DNA of 64,000 bases. Origin: G963701675 sp963701675. Its GTDB lineage: Bacteria; Planctomycetota; Planctomycetia; Gemmatales; Gemmataceae. The stretch lies in the NCBI GenBank assembly GCA_963701675.1, contig OY969623.1:3596001-3660000 (forward strand). Reading direction: 5' to 3'. Of this stretch, positions 20,485 through 30,323 are shown one piece after another. The notes under the pieces are model-generated. The model did not search any database. It saw only the letters and a list, made by a program, of their open reading frames with translations, and was not told the origin of the DNA. Position 1 is the first letter of the stretch, and the number at the start of each line of letters is the position of its first letter. Position numbers and translations under genes: made by a program.

Positions 20485-22995
20485 ATGTCGAATCAAACGA
20501 AGTTTGCGAGCAACGCACTCCGACATTTCCCGAAATTGGAAAGATTGGAAAGTCGCCTGGCGCCGGGCGACGCACTACTCGGTTTGCTTGCGGGATGGCC
20601 GGATTCGGTTCCGGTGGTCACAGCCGAGTGCCCTGAAGCCGGGGGAACGTCTGGTTTCGAAATGGACGATGTCGTACCGGACGGCACATTGTGGATGACA
20701 AGGTCTGAGCCATGGACGCCGCAACCGAGATTTCGCAGACCCAGCGATGCCCAGCCGGCGATAGCAATCGACGACGCCATTCATGGTTTCGCGAATACAA
20801 GCATCGCACATGTTTCGAACAGATTGCAGATGACGCAGTCGCTCGGTGCAACCATCGGCGGGCTAACGTCCGCCGCTCAGGGGATGGGTAATCCCTCGCT
20901 TGCGCTTCAAGCTAGTGCGCAATCTCGCATTGACATAGCCGCGACACCAGTTCACCGTGGCTCGCCGCGCGAACAAGGGCTCACGTCTGCCGATCAGTCG
21001 CATGAGTTTGGCGAACTGCCGTTAATGTTCGAAGCAAACGTCGGCCACACGGATGGAAGGGTGGACTTCGTAGCCCGTGCCGCTGGGTACACGGCGTTTC
21101 TGACGGCGACCGGCCCCGTATTCGCAGTTTCAGAGCCGGAAGTGTTAGCGACGGTGGCGGACGACCAATCCGTCGCTAACGCTTCTGGCTCGGACGGTAC
21201 TATTAAGGGCGTCGCGCTACACATGAACCTGGTGGGCACCAAGCCCGCTACCCGAGCGGCGGGCGTTAACCCGCTGAGCGGAAAGGTGAACTACTTCATC
21301 GGCAATAATCCATCGCAATGGCGGACCAACATTGCGACCTTTGGTCGCGTCGAATATGAGGACGTCTATCCCGGAATCGATCTCGTGTACTACGGCAAGG
21401 ATCAACAACTCGAATACGATTTCATCGTCTCGCCGGGCGTCGATCCGGATCGGATTGCGCTGAATTTCGCCGGCGCGGATGGGGCAGAGATCGACGGCGA
21501 TGGCAACTTGGTGCTTCACACCGCGGCCGGCGATTTCGTGCAACAGAAACCGTACTTGTATCAAGAGTCGAATGGCATTCGCCAGGAAGTCGCCGGCCGA
21601 TTCGTACTCACCACGCACCCCTCGCCACTCGTCACTTTCGACGTCGGTCAGTACGATGCCACCCGCCCGTTGGTGATTGATCCCTTGGTGTTGGGTTACT
21701 CGACCTACCTCGGTGCGGGCGGGGCGTTCGACGGTGGGCATATGATTGCGGTGGATGCCGTCGGAAATTCGTACGTCGGCGGCACTACCAGCGCAACGAA
21801 CTTCCCTGTCACCCCGGGCGCATTTGATACGACATCCATCGGCGGCGACGCGTTCATTGCCAAGTTGAATCCGGCAGGGTCCGCGCTGGTCTACGCGACG
21901 TACATCGGCGGCAATACCGGCGGCGAGTGCAACAATTTTAATGCCCACAACGGCGGCATCGCCGTCGATTCTGCCGGGAGCGCCTATCTGGCGTGCAAAA
22001 CCATCTCGGCGGACTTTCCGACGACACCCGGTGCGTTCGACACCACTTATGGCGGAGACATCTATGGCGACGGCTTCGTGCTCAAGCTTAGCCCCGACGG
22101 CGCGTCGCTTGATTACTCCACGTACTTCGGGGGTGGCGCCAATGCCGACTATGTGGAAGCAATCGCACTTCATGACGGCGACGCCTACGTTGTGGGCCAC
22201 ACTTGGTCGTCCGATTTCCCAACGACGCCCGGCGCGTTTGACACGACCTGGGCCAACACGGGAACGCCGTATCTGCTGCGTCTCAACGGGGACGGAAGCG
22301 CGCTCGTTTTTTCGACGTTTCTCGGAGTGGGCGCGGAAGCGCGGGGTGTCGCCGTGGACACCGGCGGCAATGCCTACACGGTTTCGGACGGCGACAACGT
22401 TTTCGTTCAGAAGATTAGTGCGAATGGGGCCACACAAGTCTACGGTATGACCCTCGGCGGTTCGTCCAGCGATGATGGACTCGGTATCGCGGTCGATACG
22501 GCCGGACGGGCGTTCATCGTGGGACAAACGCATTCAGGTAACTTCTCCGTGACACCCGGCGCTTACGATACAACGTATAACGGCATTAGCAAAATAAACG
22601 CTGCCGGGAACTTCATCCTGTACAGCACGTACATCGGCGGCAGCCTGGGTGACGAAGGCCGGGCGATCGCCGTTTCAAGCAACGGCGATGCCTACGTCAC
22701 GGGCTGGAGCAATTCGAACGATTTCCCCACAACTCCGGGCACGTTTGACGCGACGCACGACGGCCTCGGAGACGCTATTGCGCTTAAGATTTTGTCGGAC
22801 GGAAGTGCGCTGTCGTACTCCACATACCTCGGCGGGCCGAACTTCGACTCCGGACGTTCCATCGCCCTGGATTCAGATTCGAACGCATACATCACGGGCC
22901 GGACGACTTCGGGATTTCCCATAACGCCGGGCGCATTGAAAAAGCGGAACCGCGGCACGGAAGACGCCTTTGTGACGAAACTGGTTGAGACCTAA
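20485..22995 (+). CDS. SBBP-repeat propeller protein, unit 2 (intact)
   Basis: 836 residues; the only SBBP gene here with an uninterrupted frame. N-terminal motif LERLESRLAPGDALLG, a low-complexity 130-residue linker, a conserved domain (residues about 185-405: GYTAFLTATGPVF, GKVNYFIGNNPSQWRTNIAT, VYPGIDLVYYGKDQQLEYDF, LVLHTAAGDFVQQ, PLVIDPLVLGYSTYLG), then seven SBBP repeats ending FVTKLVET. Seven repeats suit one seven-bladed propeller. The ATG at 20485 follows GGGAGGCGCC; an ATG at 20470 is possible but lacks a ribosome site. A 59 bp inverted repeat (21133-21191) is translated as part of the linker after GPVFAVS. Likely exported; function unknown. Confidence 0.87.
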   Translation: MSNQTKFASNALRHFPKLERLESRLAPGDALLGLLAGWPDSVPVVTAECPEAGGTSGFEMDDVVPDGTLWMTRSEPWTPQPRFRRPSDAQPAIAIDDAIHGFANTSIAHVSNRLQMTQSLGATIGGLTSAAQGMGNPSLALQASAQSRIDIAATPVHRGSPREQGLTSADQSHEFGELPLMFEANVGHTDGRVDFVARAAGYTAFLTATGPVFAVSEPEVLATVADDQSVANASGSDGTIKGVALHMNLVGTKPATRAAGVNPLSGKVNYFIGNNPSQWRTNIATFGRVEYEDVYPGIDLVYYGKDQQLEYDFIVSPGVDPDRIALNFAGADGAEIDGDGNLVLHTAAGDFVQQKPYLYQESNGIRQEVAGRFVLTTHPSPLVTFDVGQYDATRPLVIDPLVLGYSTYLGAGGAFDGGHMIAVDAVGNSYVGGTTSATNFPVTPGAFDTTSIGGDAFIAKLNPAGSALVYATYIGGNTGGECNNFNAHNGGIAVDSAGSAYLACKTISADFPTTPGAFDTTYGGDIYGDGFVLKLSPDGASLDYSTYFGGGANADYVEAIALHDGDAYVVGHTWSSDFPTTPGAFDTTWANTGTPYLLRLNGDGSALVFSTFLGVGAEARGVAVDTGGNAYTVSDGDNVFVQKISANGATQVYGMTLGGSSSDDGLGIAVDTAGRAFIVGQTHSGNFSVTPGAYDTTYNGISKINAAGNFILYSTYIGGSLGDEGRAIAVSSNGDAYVTGWSNSNDFPTTPGTFDATHDGLGDAIALKILSDGSALSYSTYLGGPNFDSGRSIALDSDSNAYITGRTTSGFPITPGALKKRNRGTEDAFVTKLVET
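21133..21191. repeat. Palindromic repeat inside SBBP coding sequence
   Basis: Two 22 nt arms (21133-21154 and 21170-21191) match as inverted repeats with two mismatches; the left arm starts GAGCCGGAAGTGTTAGCGAC. The spacer is 15 nt. It is translated as SEPEVLATVADD...NASGS in a linker that holds entirely different repeats in the two paralogs. A similar palindrome occurs at 42487-42553. From memory, elements of this GTTAGCG type are frequent in planctomycete genomes; a genome search would settle that. Confidence 0.75.
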
Positions 22996-23023
22996 CATTG
23001 ATTCACCTTACCTAGGACCACTT

Positions 23024-24712
23024 ATGACGAGGAAACAAACTGCGTCACCCCGATTGGAAATCCTCGAAGAACGCAACTTGCTGGCGACGTGCAACGTCAC
23101 CCGGCTCGCGGATACCGGTGTCGGGATGGGGTTCCGCGGTGATTTGCGGTATTGCATCAACAAAACCAACAGCACACCAGGGCAGGACCTCATCGAGTTT
23201 CGGGTAACGGGAACGATCGGCCTGAACAGCGCTCTACCGAACATCAACGATGACCTGGTCATCTTCGGCCCCGGCGTCAATGACTTAACCGTGCAACGCA
23301 ACACCGGCGGCGACTATCGCATCTTCACGGTCAATGAAGATGTTCCCGCCGAGATTTACAACTTGACGATCAAAAACGGCGCGACTGGCGTCGGTAACCT
23401 CGGGACGATGACTCTGGGATTCGTGTCTATTACAGGCAATAACACTGGATTTGTCTCCGAAGGCGGCGGCATCACGAATGTGGGGACGATGACCGTTGTG
23501 GTCAGCTCCGTCACCGGAAATTCGTCCGTACAGGGCGGCGGCGGAATCACAAACTTGGGAAACCTCACTTTGATTGATACCACGGTGACGGGAAACAAAT
23601 CCGCTTCAAGTTGCGGCGGCGAAGGGGGCGGAATCCTCAACAAGACCGGGGCGGTCTTGGACATGTCCAACAGCTCGGTGTCCGACAATGACGTTGAAAA
23701 CACCAACTCGAACTGCACGTCCAATTCGGCCCGCGGCGCGGGCATCCATAACTCCGGCACGGTTACGATGACAACGTCGACGGTGTCCGATAATGCAGTG
23801 ACGTGCAAAAGCGATCAAGGGCCTTGCAGCCATCGCGGCGGTGGTGTTTACAACGTCGGCATGATGGACATCGCCTTCAGCACGATATCCGGCAATTCCG
23901 TTTCAGGCCAGCACCCCGCCCAGGACAATACCCGCGGCGGCGGTATCTATAACCAGGGCACGCTGGCCGTTGACAGCAGCACCATCTCGGGCAATATCAT
24001 CGGTAACTCGGGGGCACACACCGGAATCGGCGGCGGCATTGAGACATTTGGCGGTACGGTTACTATCGTCAACAGCACGATCGCCAACAATGTGGCCCCT
24101 GCGTTCTACTCCGGCGAAGGCGGCGGCATCCACATCGAAAATGCCACGGTGTCGATCCGAAACAGTACCATCGTCGGCAACTTCTGCGGCGGCAAGGGGA
24201 TGCCCGTCGGCGGCGGCATCGCCATCGAAGGTACATCCAATGTGACGATTCAGAATTCAATCGTCGTCGCCAATTTCGCTGCGACCGGCGGCCCCGAGGT
24301 GTTCGGTGTTTTCACGTCGCTGGGCGATAACATCTTCGGTGACCCCAGCGGTGGCTCCGGATATGACTCAAGCGACATGATCTTCACCGATCCCATGCTT
24401 GGGCCACTTGCCGACAACGGCGGGCCGACTCAGACATTCGCCCTCTTGCCCGGCAGTCCGGCCTTCGACGCCGGCAATAACACGAACGCGCCGACGTTTG
24501 ACCAGCGCGGCCCCGGCTTCCCGCGCGTGGTCAACGGCACCATTGACATTGGCTCATTTGAAGTCCAGACGAGCGCCGCCGTCGCACCTGCCGAAAGTAA
24601 CGCCCATTCGGTCTCGCCTTTGAGCAGGCGCCAGGTTCATCGTGTCGACCTGGGAATAGACGTGCTCATGGGCGTCTTTCATGATGGAAAGGGGTCGATA
24701 TGGCGTTGGTAA
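23024..24712 (+). CDS. Choice-of-anchor-Q beta-helix protein, unit 3
   Basis: 562 residues, paralogous to units 1 and 2 through the N-terminal LEILEERNLLATCNVTRLAD, the TCKSDQGPC...GQHPAQD insert and the anchor-Q C-terminal module (AFDAGNNTNAPTFDQRG). It differs in its tail, which is short and ends DGKGSIWRW instead of the CFPV end of the others. The ATG at 23024 is preferred over an upstream GTG/ATG because AGGA lies 7 nt before it. It starts 28 bp after an SBBP gene and overlaps the next anchor-Q gene by 13 nt, so in this third unit the partner following directly is another anchor-Q gene rather than an SBBP gene. Confidence 0.86.
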   Translation: MTRKQTASPRLEILEERNLLATCNVTRLADTGVGMGFRGDLRYCINKTNSTPGQDLIEFRVTGTIGLNSALPNINDDLVIFGPGVNDLTVQRNTGGDYRIFTVNEDVPAEIYNLTIKNGATGVGNLGTMTLGFVSITGNNTGFVSEGGGITNVGTMTVVVSSVTGNSSVQGGGGITNLGNLTLIDTTVTGNKSASSCGGEGGGILNKTGAVLDMSNSSVSDNDVENTNSNCTSNSARGAGIHNSGTVTMTTSTVSDNAVTCKSDQGPCSHRGGGVYNVGMMDIAFSTISGNSVSGQHPAQDNTRGGGIYNQGTLAVDSSTISGNIIGNSGAHTGIGGGIETFGGTVTIVNSTIANNVAPAFYSGEGGGIHIENATVSIRNSTIVGNFCGGKGMPVGGGIAIEGTSNVTIQNSIVVANFAATGGPEVFGVFTSLGDNIFGDPSGGSGYDSSDMIFTDPMLGPLADNGGPTQTFALLPGSPAFDAGNNTNAPTFDQRGPGFPRVVNGTIDIGSFEVQTSAAVAPAESNAHSVSPLSRRQVHRVDLGIDVLMGVFHDGKGSIWRW

Positions 24713-25929
24713 GTCGAAGTGCCGCAAAACCTTGTCTGGAGCGACTGGAAGATCGTCGATTATTATCGGTTTGCCACGTCACACGTCTTAGCGACACCGG
24801 CGCGGGCGTGGGTTTCCGCGGCGACCTGCGCTACTGCATCAACCAAACCAACATTGCGCCTGGGCCCGATACGATCGATTTCAACGTCACCGGAACGATC
24901 AATCTGAACGGGGAGTTACCGCACCTAAGCGACGAACTGACCATTGCGGGATCCGGCGCAAATCAACTGACCATTCGTCGCGACACCGGCGGGGATTATC
25001 GCATCTTCACAATCGACTCTGGCGTTACGGTACAGATTCGCGGCATACGGATTACGAACGGGTTTCCACAAGGTGATTTTCCCAACCAATACAAGGGCCG
25101 ATGGGGTGGTGGTATCTACAACAGTGGGCTCCTGACATTAGAAGCCGTCGCGGTAATAGGCAACGTGTCCAATGCTACAACTCAACCTGGGATCGCACCG
25201 AGAGGCGGGGGCGTATTTAACGAAGGCACCGCTACGATCGTTAACAGTACGATCGCCTTCAACACGACAGTGGATGCATGCGTAAGCCATCCACAATGTG
25301 CCGCGTACGGCGGCGGCGTCGCAAACCATCCCTCCGGCAAGCTTTCCATCTTTCAAAGCACGATTGCCCATAACACCGTCTCATCAGGCGGCAGCGCTGA
25401 AAGTTCAGCCTATGGCGGTGGCGTTAGCAATCATGGAGTCGCCGCGATGCATGCCAGCACGGTTACCGCAAACGGGGCGTTCAACAGTCTCGGTCACCAG
25501 GAATGTGGGGGAGGAATCTGGGGTGGAGATTTCTTAGTCAAGAACTCGATTATTTCAGGGAATTCAGGCACGGGGCCACCGGGTCACGATGTCTGCGGCC
25601 AACACACCGATGCCGGATTCAACCTCATTCAGCGGGATGCACGACTAGGACCGCTGAAGGATAACGGTGGCCCAACACCAACGGTAGCTCTGCTTCCCGG
25701 CAGCCCAGCTATCGATTTCGGCGATAACACAGACGCTGCAGAATTTGATCAGCGGGGCCCCGGATTTCCGCGAATCGTGAACGGCAGAGTGGACATTGGG
25801 GCCTTCGAAGTGCAGACGGTTGCTACGACGACCGCACCCGCGGGCTTTTTGGCATTGTATACCGCAGATTTCGACGTCGACGGATGGTTGTTTGTCCGCG
25901 CGCTATCGCCGACGGGAGACTGGGTTTGA
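24700..25929 (+). CDS. Short choice-of-anchor-Q beta-helix protein
   Basis: 409 residues. The N-terminus has LERLEDRRLLSVCHVTRLSD, closer to the minus-strand anchor-Q genes (CHVTRLSD) than to units 1-3 (CNVTRLAD), so it probably arrived separately. Beta-helix rungs (GGGIYNSGLLTLEAVAV, TIVNSTIAFN) lead to the conserved SPAIDFGDNTDAAEFDQRG and IVNGRVDIGAFEVQ. It lacks the TCKSDQ insert. The ATG lies within the last codons of the upstream gene (13 nt overlap) behind AAGGGG. Its stop TGA overlaps the start of the DUF1559 gene as TGATG, so the two are likely translationally coupled. Confidence 0.85.
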   Translation: MALVSRSAAKPCLERLEDRRLLSVCHVTRLSDTGAGVGFRGDLRYCINQTNIAPGPDTIDFNVTGTINLNGELPHLSDELTIAGSGANQLTIRRDTGGDYRIFTIDSGVTVQIRGIRITNGFPQGDFPNQYKGRWGGGIYNSGLLTLEAVAVIGNVSNATTQPGIAPRGGGVFNEGTATIVNSTIAFNTTVDACVSHPQCAAYGGGVANHPSGKLSIFQSTIAHNTVSSGGSAESSAYGGGVSNHGVAAMHASTVTANGAFNSLGHQECGGGIWGGDFLVKNSIISGNSGTGPPGHDVCGQHTDAGFNLIQRDARLGPLKDNGGPTPTVALLPGSPAIDFGDNTDAAEFDQRGPGFPRIVNGRVDIGAFEVQTVATTTAPAGFLALYTADFDVDGWLFVRALSPTGDWV

Positions 25930-25931
25930 TG
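25927..25931 (+). promoter_or_regulatory. TGATG stop/start overlap
   Basis: The stop codon of the anchor-Q gene (TGA 25927-25929) shares its A with the ATG at 25929 of the DUF1559 gene. GGGAG lies about 10 nt upstream. This arrangement usually gives re-initiation, tying output of the pseudopilin-like protein to its neighbour. Confidence 0.6.
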
Positions 25932-27032
25932 TTCTCAGGAGCAAACCACAATCGCCGGCCCTATGTTATCCGCCGATTTTGGGGACAAACGGATGATTCT
26001 CGGCAAGGTTTTTCACTGATCGAACTGCTGGTGGTTATCGCCATCACTGGCGTGATGCTCGCGATCTTGCTGCCGGCGGCGCAGAAAGTGCGCGAGGCCG
26101 CCAAGCGAACGCAATGCGCGAATAATCTCAAACAACTGGGGCTTGCGCTGCAGAATTACCACGATGCCAACGGCATCTTTCCGCCGGCGCTGCAGCGGGC
26201 ACAGGGAAACGGTTCCGAGGCGATGACGACCGGTTACGCGCTTCTCCTACCGTATGTCGAGCAGCATAACCTGTACCGGACCTATCACTTGGACGCCCCG
26301 TGGTTTGCCAAGGTGAATGCGGCTGCGGCGGCAACGGAGGTTAAGTTGTTCTACTGTCCGAGCAATCGCCAATTGGGCGGGATCGACCTGCGAAACTTCG
26401 CCAAGGAGTGGAATCTCGAACTTCCGGTTTTCGTCGGTGGTTGTGACTACGCGTTTTCCAAAGGAGCGAATGGGCACATCACGGGAGGCTGGGCAAGCAC
26501 GCCTTTGCCGATGCGTGGAGTGTTCGGCCTTAGCTTCATGGGCAAACATGAACCGGGCGTCATGTTGAAAGATATCCGGGATGGGAGCAGCGTAACGTTC
26601 GCGATGGGAGACGCGGCGGCCGGATCGCCGAGGTACCTCGTCCGCGATCTCAAGGAACCGGGTCGGCCGGCGCTCTGGATCGACGGGGCGCCGTTGCCTA
26701 TCGTGCAATCGTGGAGCGCCGCGGCTATCGCGCCTGCGTCGCATCCCTGGTACGGTTCGCTTTTAGCCACAACCGGCCAGGCGTCGTACCCCGGCGATCC
26801 CGGTGACGAGCCGATGAACCGACGACCGATAACGCCCACCATTGTGAGCGGCCATAAGCCCGGACAGAAACACTACGCTGATCTCGTGAGCGGGTTTCGC
26901 AGCATGCACCCCGGCGGTTGCAACTTCCTGTTCTGCGACGGGAGTGTCCGCTTCGTCGAGGAGAACGTACCGGCCGCGCTATATCGTGCCCTGTCGACCT
27001 ACGCGGGGAACGACCTTACCGGGACCGAATGA
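25929..27032 (+). CDS. DUF1559 pseudopilin-like protein
   Basis: 367 residues. A type IV pilin-like N-terminus carries GFSLIELLVVIAITGVMLAI at residues 27-46, with Gly before Phe as the prepilin peptidase site and Glu at +5, then AAQKVREAAKRTQCANNLKQ and LGLALQNYHDANGIFPP, the standard DUF1559 entry. The C-terminus has CNFLFCDGSVRFVEENV, the family's usual end motif. DUF1559 is greatly expanded in planctomycetes; its members are thought to form pseudopilin-type or surface fibres, but the role is not established. It is the only gene of its kind in the window and sits inside a series of secreted repeat proteins, so a role in export or display of those products is a reasonable but untested guess. 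Confidence 0.9.
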   Translation: MFSGANHNRRPYVIRRFWGQTDDSRQGFSLIELLVVIAITGVMLAILLPAAQKVREAAKRTQCANNLKQLGLALQNYHDANGIFPPALQRAQGNGSEAMTTGYALLLPYVEQHNLYRTYHLDAPWFAKVNAAAAATEVKLFYCPSNRQLGGIDLRNFAKEWNLELPVFVGGCDYAFSKGANGHITGGWASTPLPMRGVFGLSFMGKHEPGVMLKDIRDGSSVTFAMGDAAAGSPRYLVRDLKEPGRPALWIDGAPLPIVQSWSAAAIAPASHPWYGSLLATTGQASYPGDPGDEPMNRRPITPTIVSGHKPGQKHYADLVSGFRSMHPGGCNFLFCDGSVRFVEENVPAALYRALSTYAGNDLTGTE

Positions 27033-27068
27033 CACGACAACTTGACTTACTTCTTGTGGAGCACCTGT

Positions 27069-29712
27069 ATGGCCCGCACCGCGCACCCCTGCCACCGCTG
27101 CAATCCCCGTCTTCAGCAAACGGTGTATCGGCCTTGCGTGGAGACGTTGGAGCAAAGACTTCTTCCTGGCGCCCTTTTCGGGGAGCTTTTCCTTGACGGG
27201 TCGGTCGTGAACCGTGACACGACAAGGCCGTCGCACTCGGTTGCAAATGACTCGTTCTGTGGGAGTGGGATCGGAAGTGAGATTGACTTCGGCGACATGT
27301 CGACGTTTGATCGCGTAACAGCGCCCTTGCGCCCGGTTCACCGTGGGTCGCCTGTAAATGCGGAAGTTGCCGTTCCGGAGGCTCAGGATTCTTGGCAAAC
27401 CTCGGTGGCCGTGCAAGCGCGGATGCAGACTCAGGGCGGGCAACACCGAACGATCGTGTCGGACACCATTCTTGTAGGCGCGCCGCCTGCTGCGCAGAAC
27501 CGCGGCCTCCGCGGTTCCTGGTGAGTTCTTCCACCGTATCTCAGCTCATGGCCAGATAGCCAGCGCGTTGAATTCAGGAGTGTCGGCGGAGGCTCATCAG
27601 TCCGAAATAGTCCAGGGGTACGGAAAGCTTGGCTTGGTATTCGAGCCAAACGTCGGCCAGACTGACGAGTGCGTTGATTTTGTTGCGCGGGCCGATGGCT
27701 ACACGGCATTCCTCACGCGAACGGGAGCGGTGTTTGCGATCGAGAATTCAGAAGTCAGAATTCCGAATTCAAAATCGCAGTCTGAGCTCTCGTTGCCGAC
27801 TGCTCGCCCTTCGCCCGTGACCACTCACCCACCGACTGGCGTGGCCCTGTACATGGAGATCGTCGGTGCTAACTTGCAAGCAGATGTGGTAGGACACGGG
27901 CAGTTGCCAGGGAAGGTCAACTACTTCATTGGTAACGACTCGTCACACTGGCGAACAAACATCGCAACGTACGAAGGGGTGGAGTACAACGATATCTATC
28001 CCGGCATTGATCTTGTCTACTACGGCAAGGATCAACAACTCGAATACGACTTCATCGTTGCGCCCGGAATTAGTCCGAATATCATCACGCTGAACTTCAG
28101 CGGCGCGAGCACGGCGCAGATCGATGGCGATGGTAACTTGGTGCTCCACACCGCGGCCGGCGATGTCGTGCAACCGAAACCGTACGTGTACCAGGAAGTG
28201 AATGGTCTTCGCAATGAAGTCACCGGCCGCTTTGCCATGCGTACTCGCCATTCCCCACTCACGACTCACCAAGTCACGTTTGAGCTCGGAAGCTACGACG
28301 TTTCTCTCCCCTTGGTGATCGATCCGCTGGTAATGGGGTACTCCACATATTTGGGCGCGAGCGGCCTCGGAATCGAGAGCGCTTATGGCGTCGCGGTAGA
28401 TGGCGACGGCAACGCTTTCGTGACTGGCTACACCGATTCGGTGAACTTCCCGATCACACCCGGCGCTTTCGACGCCAATCTGACCGGCAATACGGACGTC
28501 TTCGTCGCCAAGCTAAGCGCGGATGGAAGTGCCCTCTTATACGCGAGCTACTTGGGTGGGTCAGTGGATGACGTCGGCTATCGGATCGACGTGGATGGGA
28601 GCGGTAATCCGTATCTCATCGGCTATACCAGCGGCGCCGACTTCCCCACCACGGCGGGGGCCCACGATGAAACGTTCAACGGGCGAAACGACGTGTTCGT
28701 AACGAAGCTGAGCGCCGACGGCGACAATGTACTCTATTCCACCTATCTCGGCGGCGCTGCCGATGACGTCGGCCGGGGACTAGCGGTCGACGCCACCGGC
28801 AATGCCTATCTCGTCGGCTGGACGTTTTCTGCCAACTTCCCGACGACCACCGGCGTCTTCGACACCACGCACAATGCCGCCAGCGACGTCTTTGTCGCCC
28901 GCCTGAATGCCGGCGGAAACACGCTGGTCTATTCCACCTTTTTGGGAGCGTCTCACTACGAATGGGGAACGGGCATCGCGGTGAATGATGATGGAAACGC
29001 GTTTGTCACGGGTTACACCCAATCGTTTAGCTTCCCGACCACGCCGGGGGCCTACGATACCACTTACAACGGCGGTAGCAGAGATGCATTCGTGACGAAG
29101 ATGGCGAGCGACGGCACTTCGCTGGTGTATTCGACACTCATCGGCGCCTCCGATGGTGACTGGGGCCGCGGCATTGGACTCGATGCTGGCGGCCATGCTT
29201 ATGTAACTGGGTTTACCGATTCGTCCGACTACCCGACAACGCCCGGCGCTTTTGATACGACGTACAACGGCGGTGTCTTCGACATCTTTGTTACGCGGCT
29301 GAACTTTGGCGGAAGCGCGCTCGACTACTCCACTTTTCTCGGCGGCGAAGGCGATGATTCCCGGACCGGCTCCGGTATTGCCATCGACGCCGTCGGGAAC
29401 GCATACATTACCGGCGTCACGGAGTCCACCAATTTCCCGACCACGCCAGGCGCCTTCGACTTCACTTACGCCGGCGGCAAAGGCGACGCCTTTCTCACGA
29501 AGCTGAATCCTAGCGGCACTTCACTCCGATACAGCTCCTACCTCGGCGGATCGAAGTTCGATCGTGGACTCGCGATTGATGTCGACGCAAGCGGCAGCGC
29601 CTACCTGGTCGGCGAAACCGGCTCGACGGATTATCCGACGACGCAAGGCGCTTTTAAACGACGCCATCGCGGTAACGCTGATGCGTTTGTAACTAAGTTC
29701 GCCGAGGTCTAA
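27069..29712 (+). pseudogene. SBBP-repeat propeller protein, unit 3, frameshifted
   Basis: The start ATG at 27069 follows GGAG; the N-terminus has VETLEQRLLPGALFGELF. The first frame continues through RPVHRGSPVN (shared with the 20485 paralog) and stops at 27524. The second frame, open from about 27478, carries GYGKLGLVFEPNVGQTD, the conserved domain (GKVNYFIGNDSSHWRTNIAT, LVYYGKDQQLEYDFIV) and seven SBBP repeats ending FVTKFAEV. The shift (+1 or -2) lies between 27478 and 27524. The two linkers that hold repeats in the other paralogs contain ENSEVRIPNSKSQ and TARPSPVTTHPPTG in the first, and TRHSPLTTHQ in the second, all derived from short DNA repeats. Corrected length is about 880 residues. 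Confidence 0.8.
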
Positions 29713-29810
29713 GCGTGTACGGTCAAGAAACTGAAACAACAATCCAGGCCAGAAGTAATAGTCCTTTCGAAATGAGAAACTGTCAAATCCTGTGTCCTGA
29801 GAAACTGGAA

Positions 29811-30035
29811 TCAAGCAACTTCCTGCAATACTCCGTCGAGAAAAATCCTTCCTTTGAGAAGCAGTTCCAGGTGCTCATGGCCATTGAGCAGTCGCCAGCG
29901 CTTTTGAGCGGCCTGGGCCAACTTGAACATCATCGCAAAGCTCGTTTTCCGCGTACCGCTCCCTTTCGTTCTTCGGTGGCGAAGACGAATCGTCGTGTAA
30001 TGGTCCACGTGCGCCGTGAAAGGTTTGTTGTTCCA
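29811..30035 (-). mobile_element. IS256-type transposase C-terminal remnant
   Basis: The minus strand encodes HYTTIRLRHRRTKGSGTRK, then AMMFKLAQAAQKRWRLLNGH and LELLLKGRIFLDGV before a stop at 29811. This is the C-terminal signature of IS256/Mutator-type transposases (R-TKG, MVFKLVQ-A-K-WRRLNG, V-FVDG). The DDE catalytic part is absent and the frame runs upstream into a non-homologous structured sequence at 30036. It is a decayed fragment, not an active element. Identification is by recalled family pattern. Confidence 0.6.
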
Positions 30036-30216
30036 ACAGGTGCAAGTCCTGTCCCGGCAAGGGTCGTCCCAGCCGGGTAGCTATCTCAGCGGCTGTGGAG
30101 GTAACGAAATGGTCGAAGCCTGAGAGACAAAAGGCGGCGTTAGGCTGTCTGCAAGTTGGCAGGCTGTAACATGTGTGAACGCCGAGGGGCCGAGTTGCGA
30201 GAATTTGGAGACGACC
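30036..30216 (+). ncRNA. Structured RNA-like block, possible group II intron 5' fragment
   Basis: The plus strand has consecutive hairpins: ACAGG-TGCAAGT-CCTGT (30036-30052), CCCGGC...GCCGGG (30053-30077), and later GCCTGAGAGACAAAAGGC and CTGCAAGTTGGCAG. There is no coding signal. The order of short stems and GA-rich joins resembles domain I of bacterial group II introns as I remember them, but no maturase gene follows and I cannot align it. It separates a transposase remnant from a truncated FG-GAP gene. Confidence 0.35.
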
Positions 30217-30323
30217 TCGCCGTGTCCATCGAGTTGTAGTGGGTACATTGGCGCTGCCGTGAAACTGGGCAGGTCCCGGTCCTCGAGTCCTTCAATTGCC
30301 AAGCACGTTCTACACATCACCAT
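30217..30323 (-). pseudogene. FG-GAP gene N-terminal remnant
   Basis: From the ATG at 30323, the minus strand reads LAIEGLEDRDLPSFTAAPMY and PLQLDGHGE, closely matching the start of the 32697 gene (LAIERFESGDLPSFAAAPMY). Similarity ends at about 30217, where the structured mobile-element block begins, and the open frame then runs on to 30081 without resemblance. The start overlaps the stop of the 30310 gene by 14 nt, the same arrangement seen between the intact members upstream. An eleventh FG-GAP gene therefore once followed, and was cut off by the mobile-element insertion or deletion. Confidence 0.75.

Noticed and set aside
24700..25929. Pectate-lyase or other polysaccharide lyase activity for the anchor-Q beta-helix proteins
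   Set aside because: The fold is suggestive, but no catalytic Asp/Arg cluster is conserved between the paralogs in the rungs.
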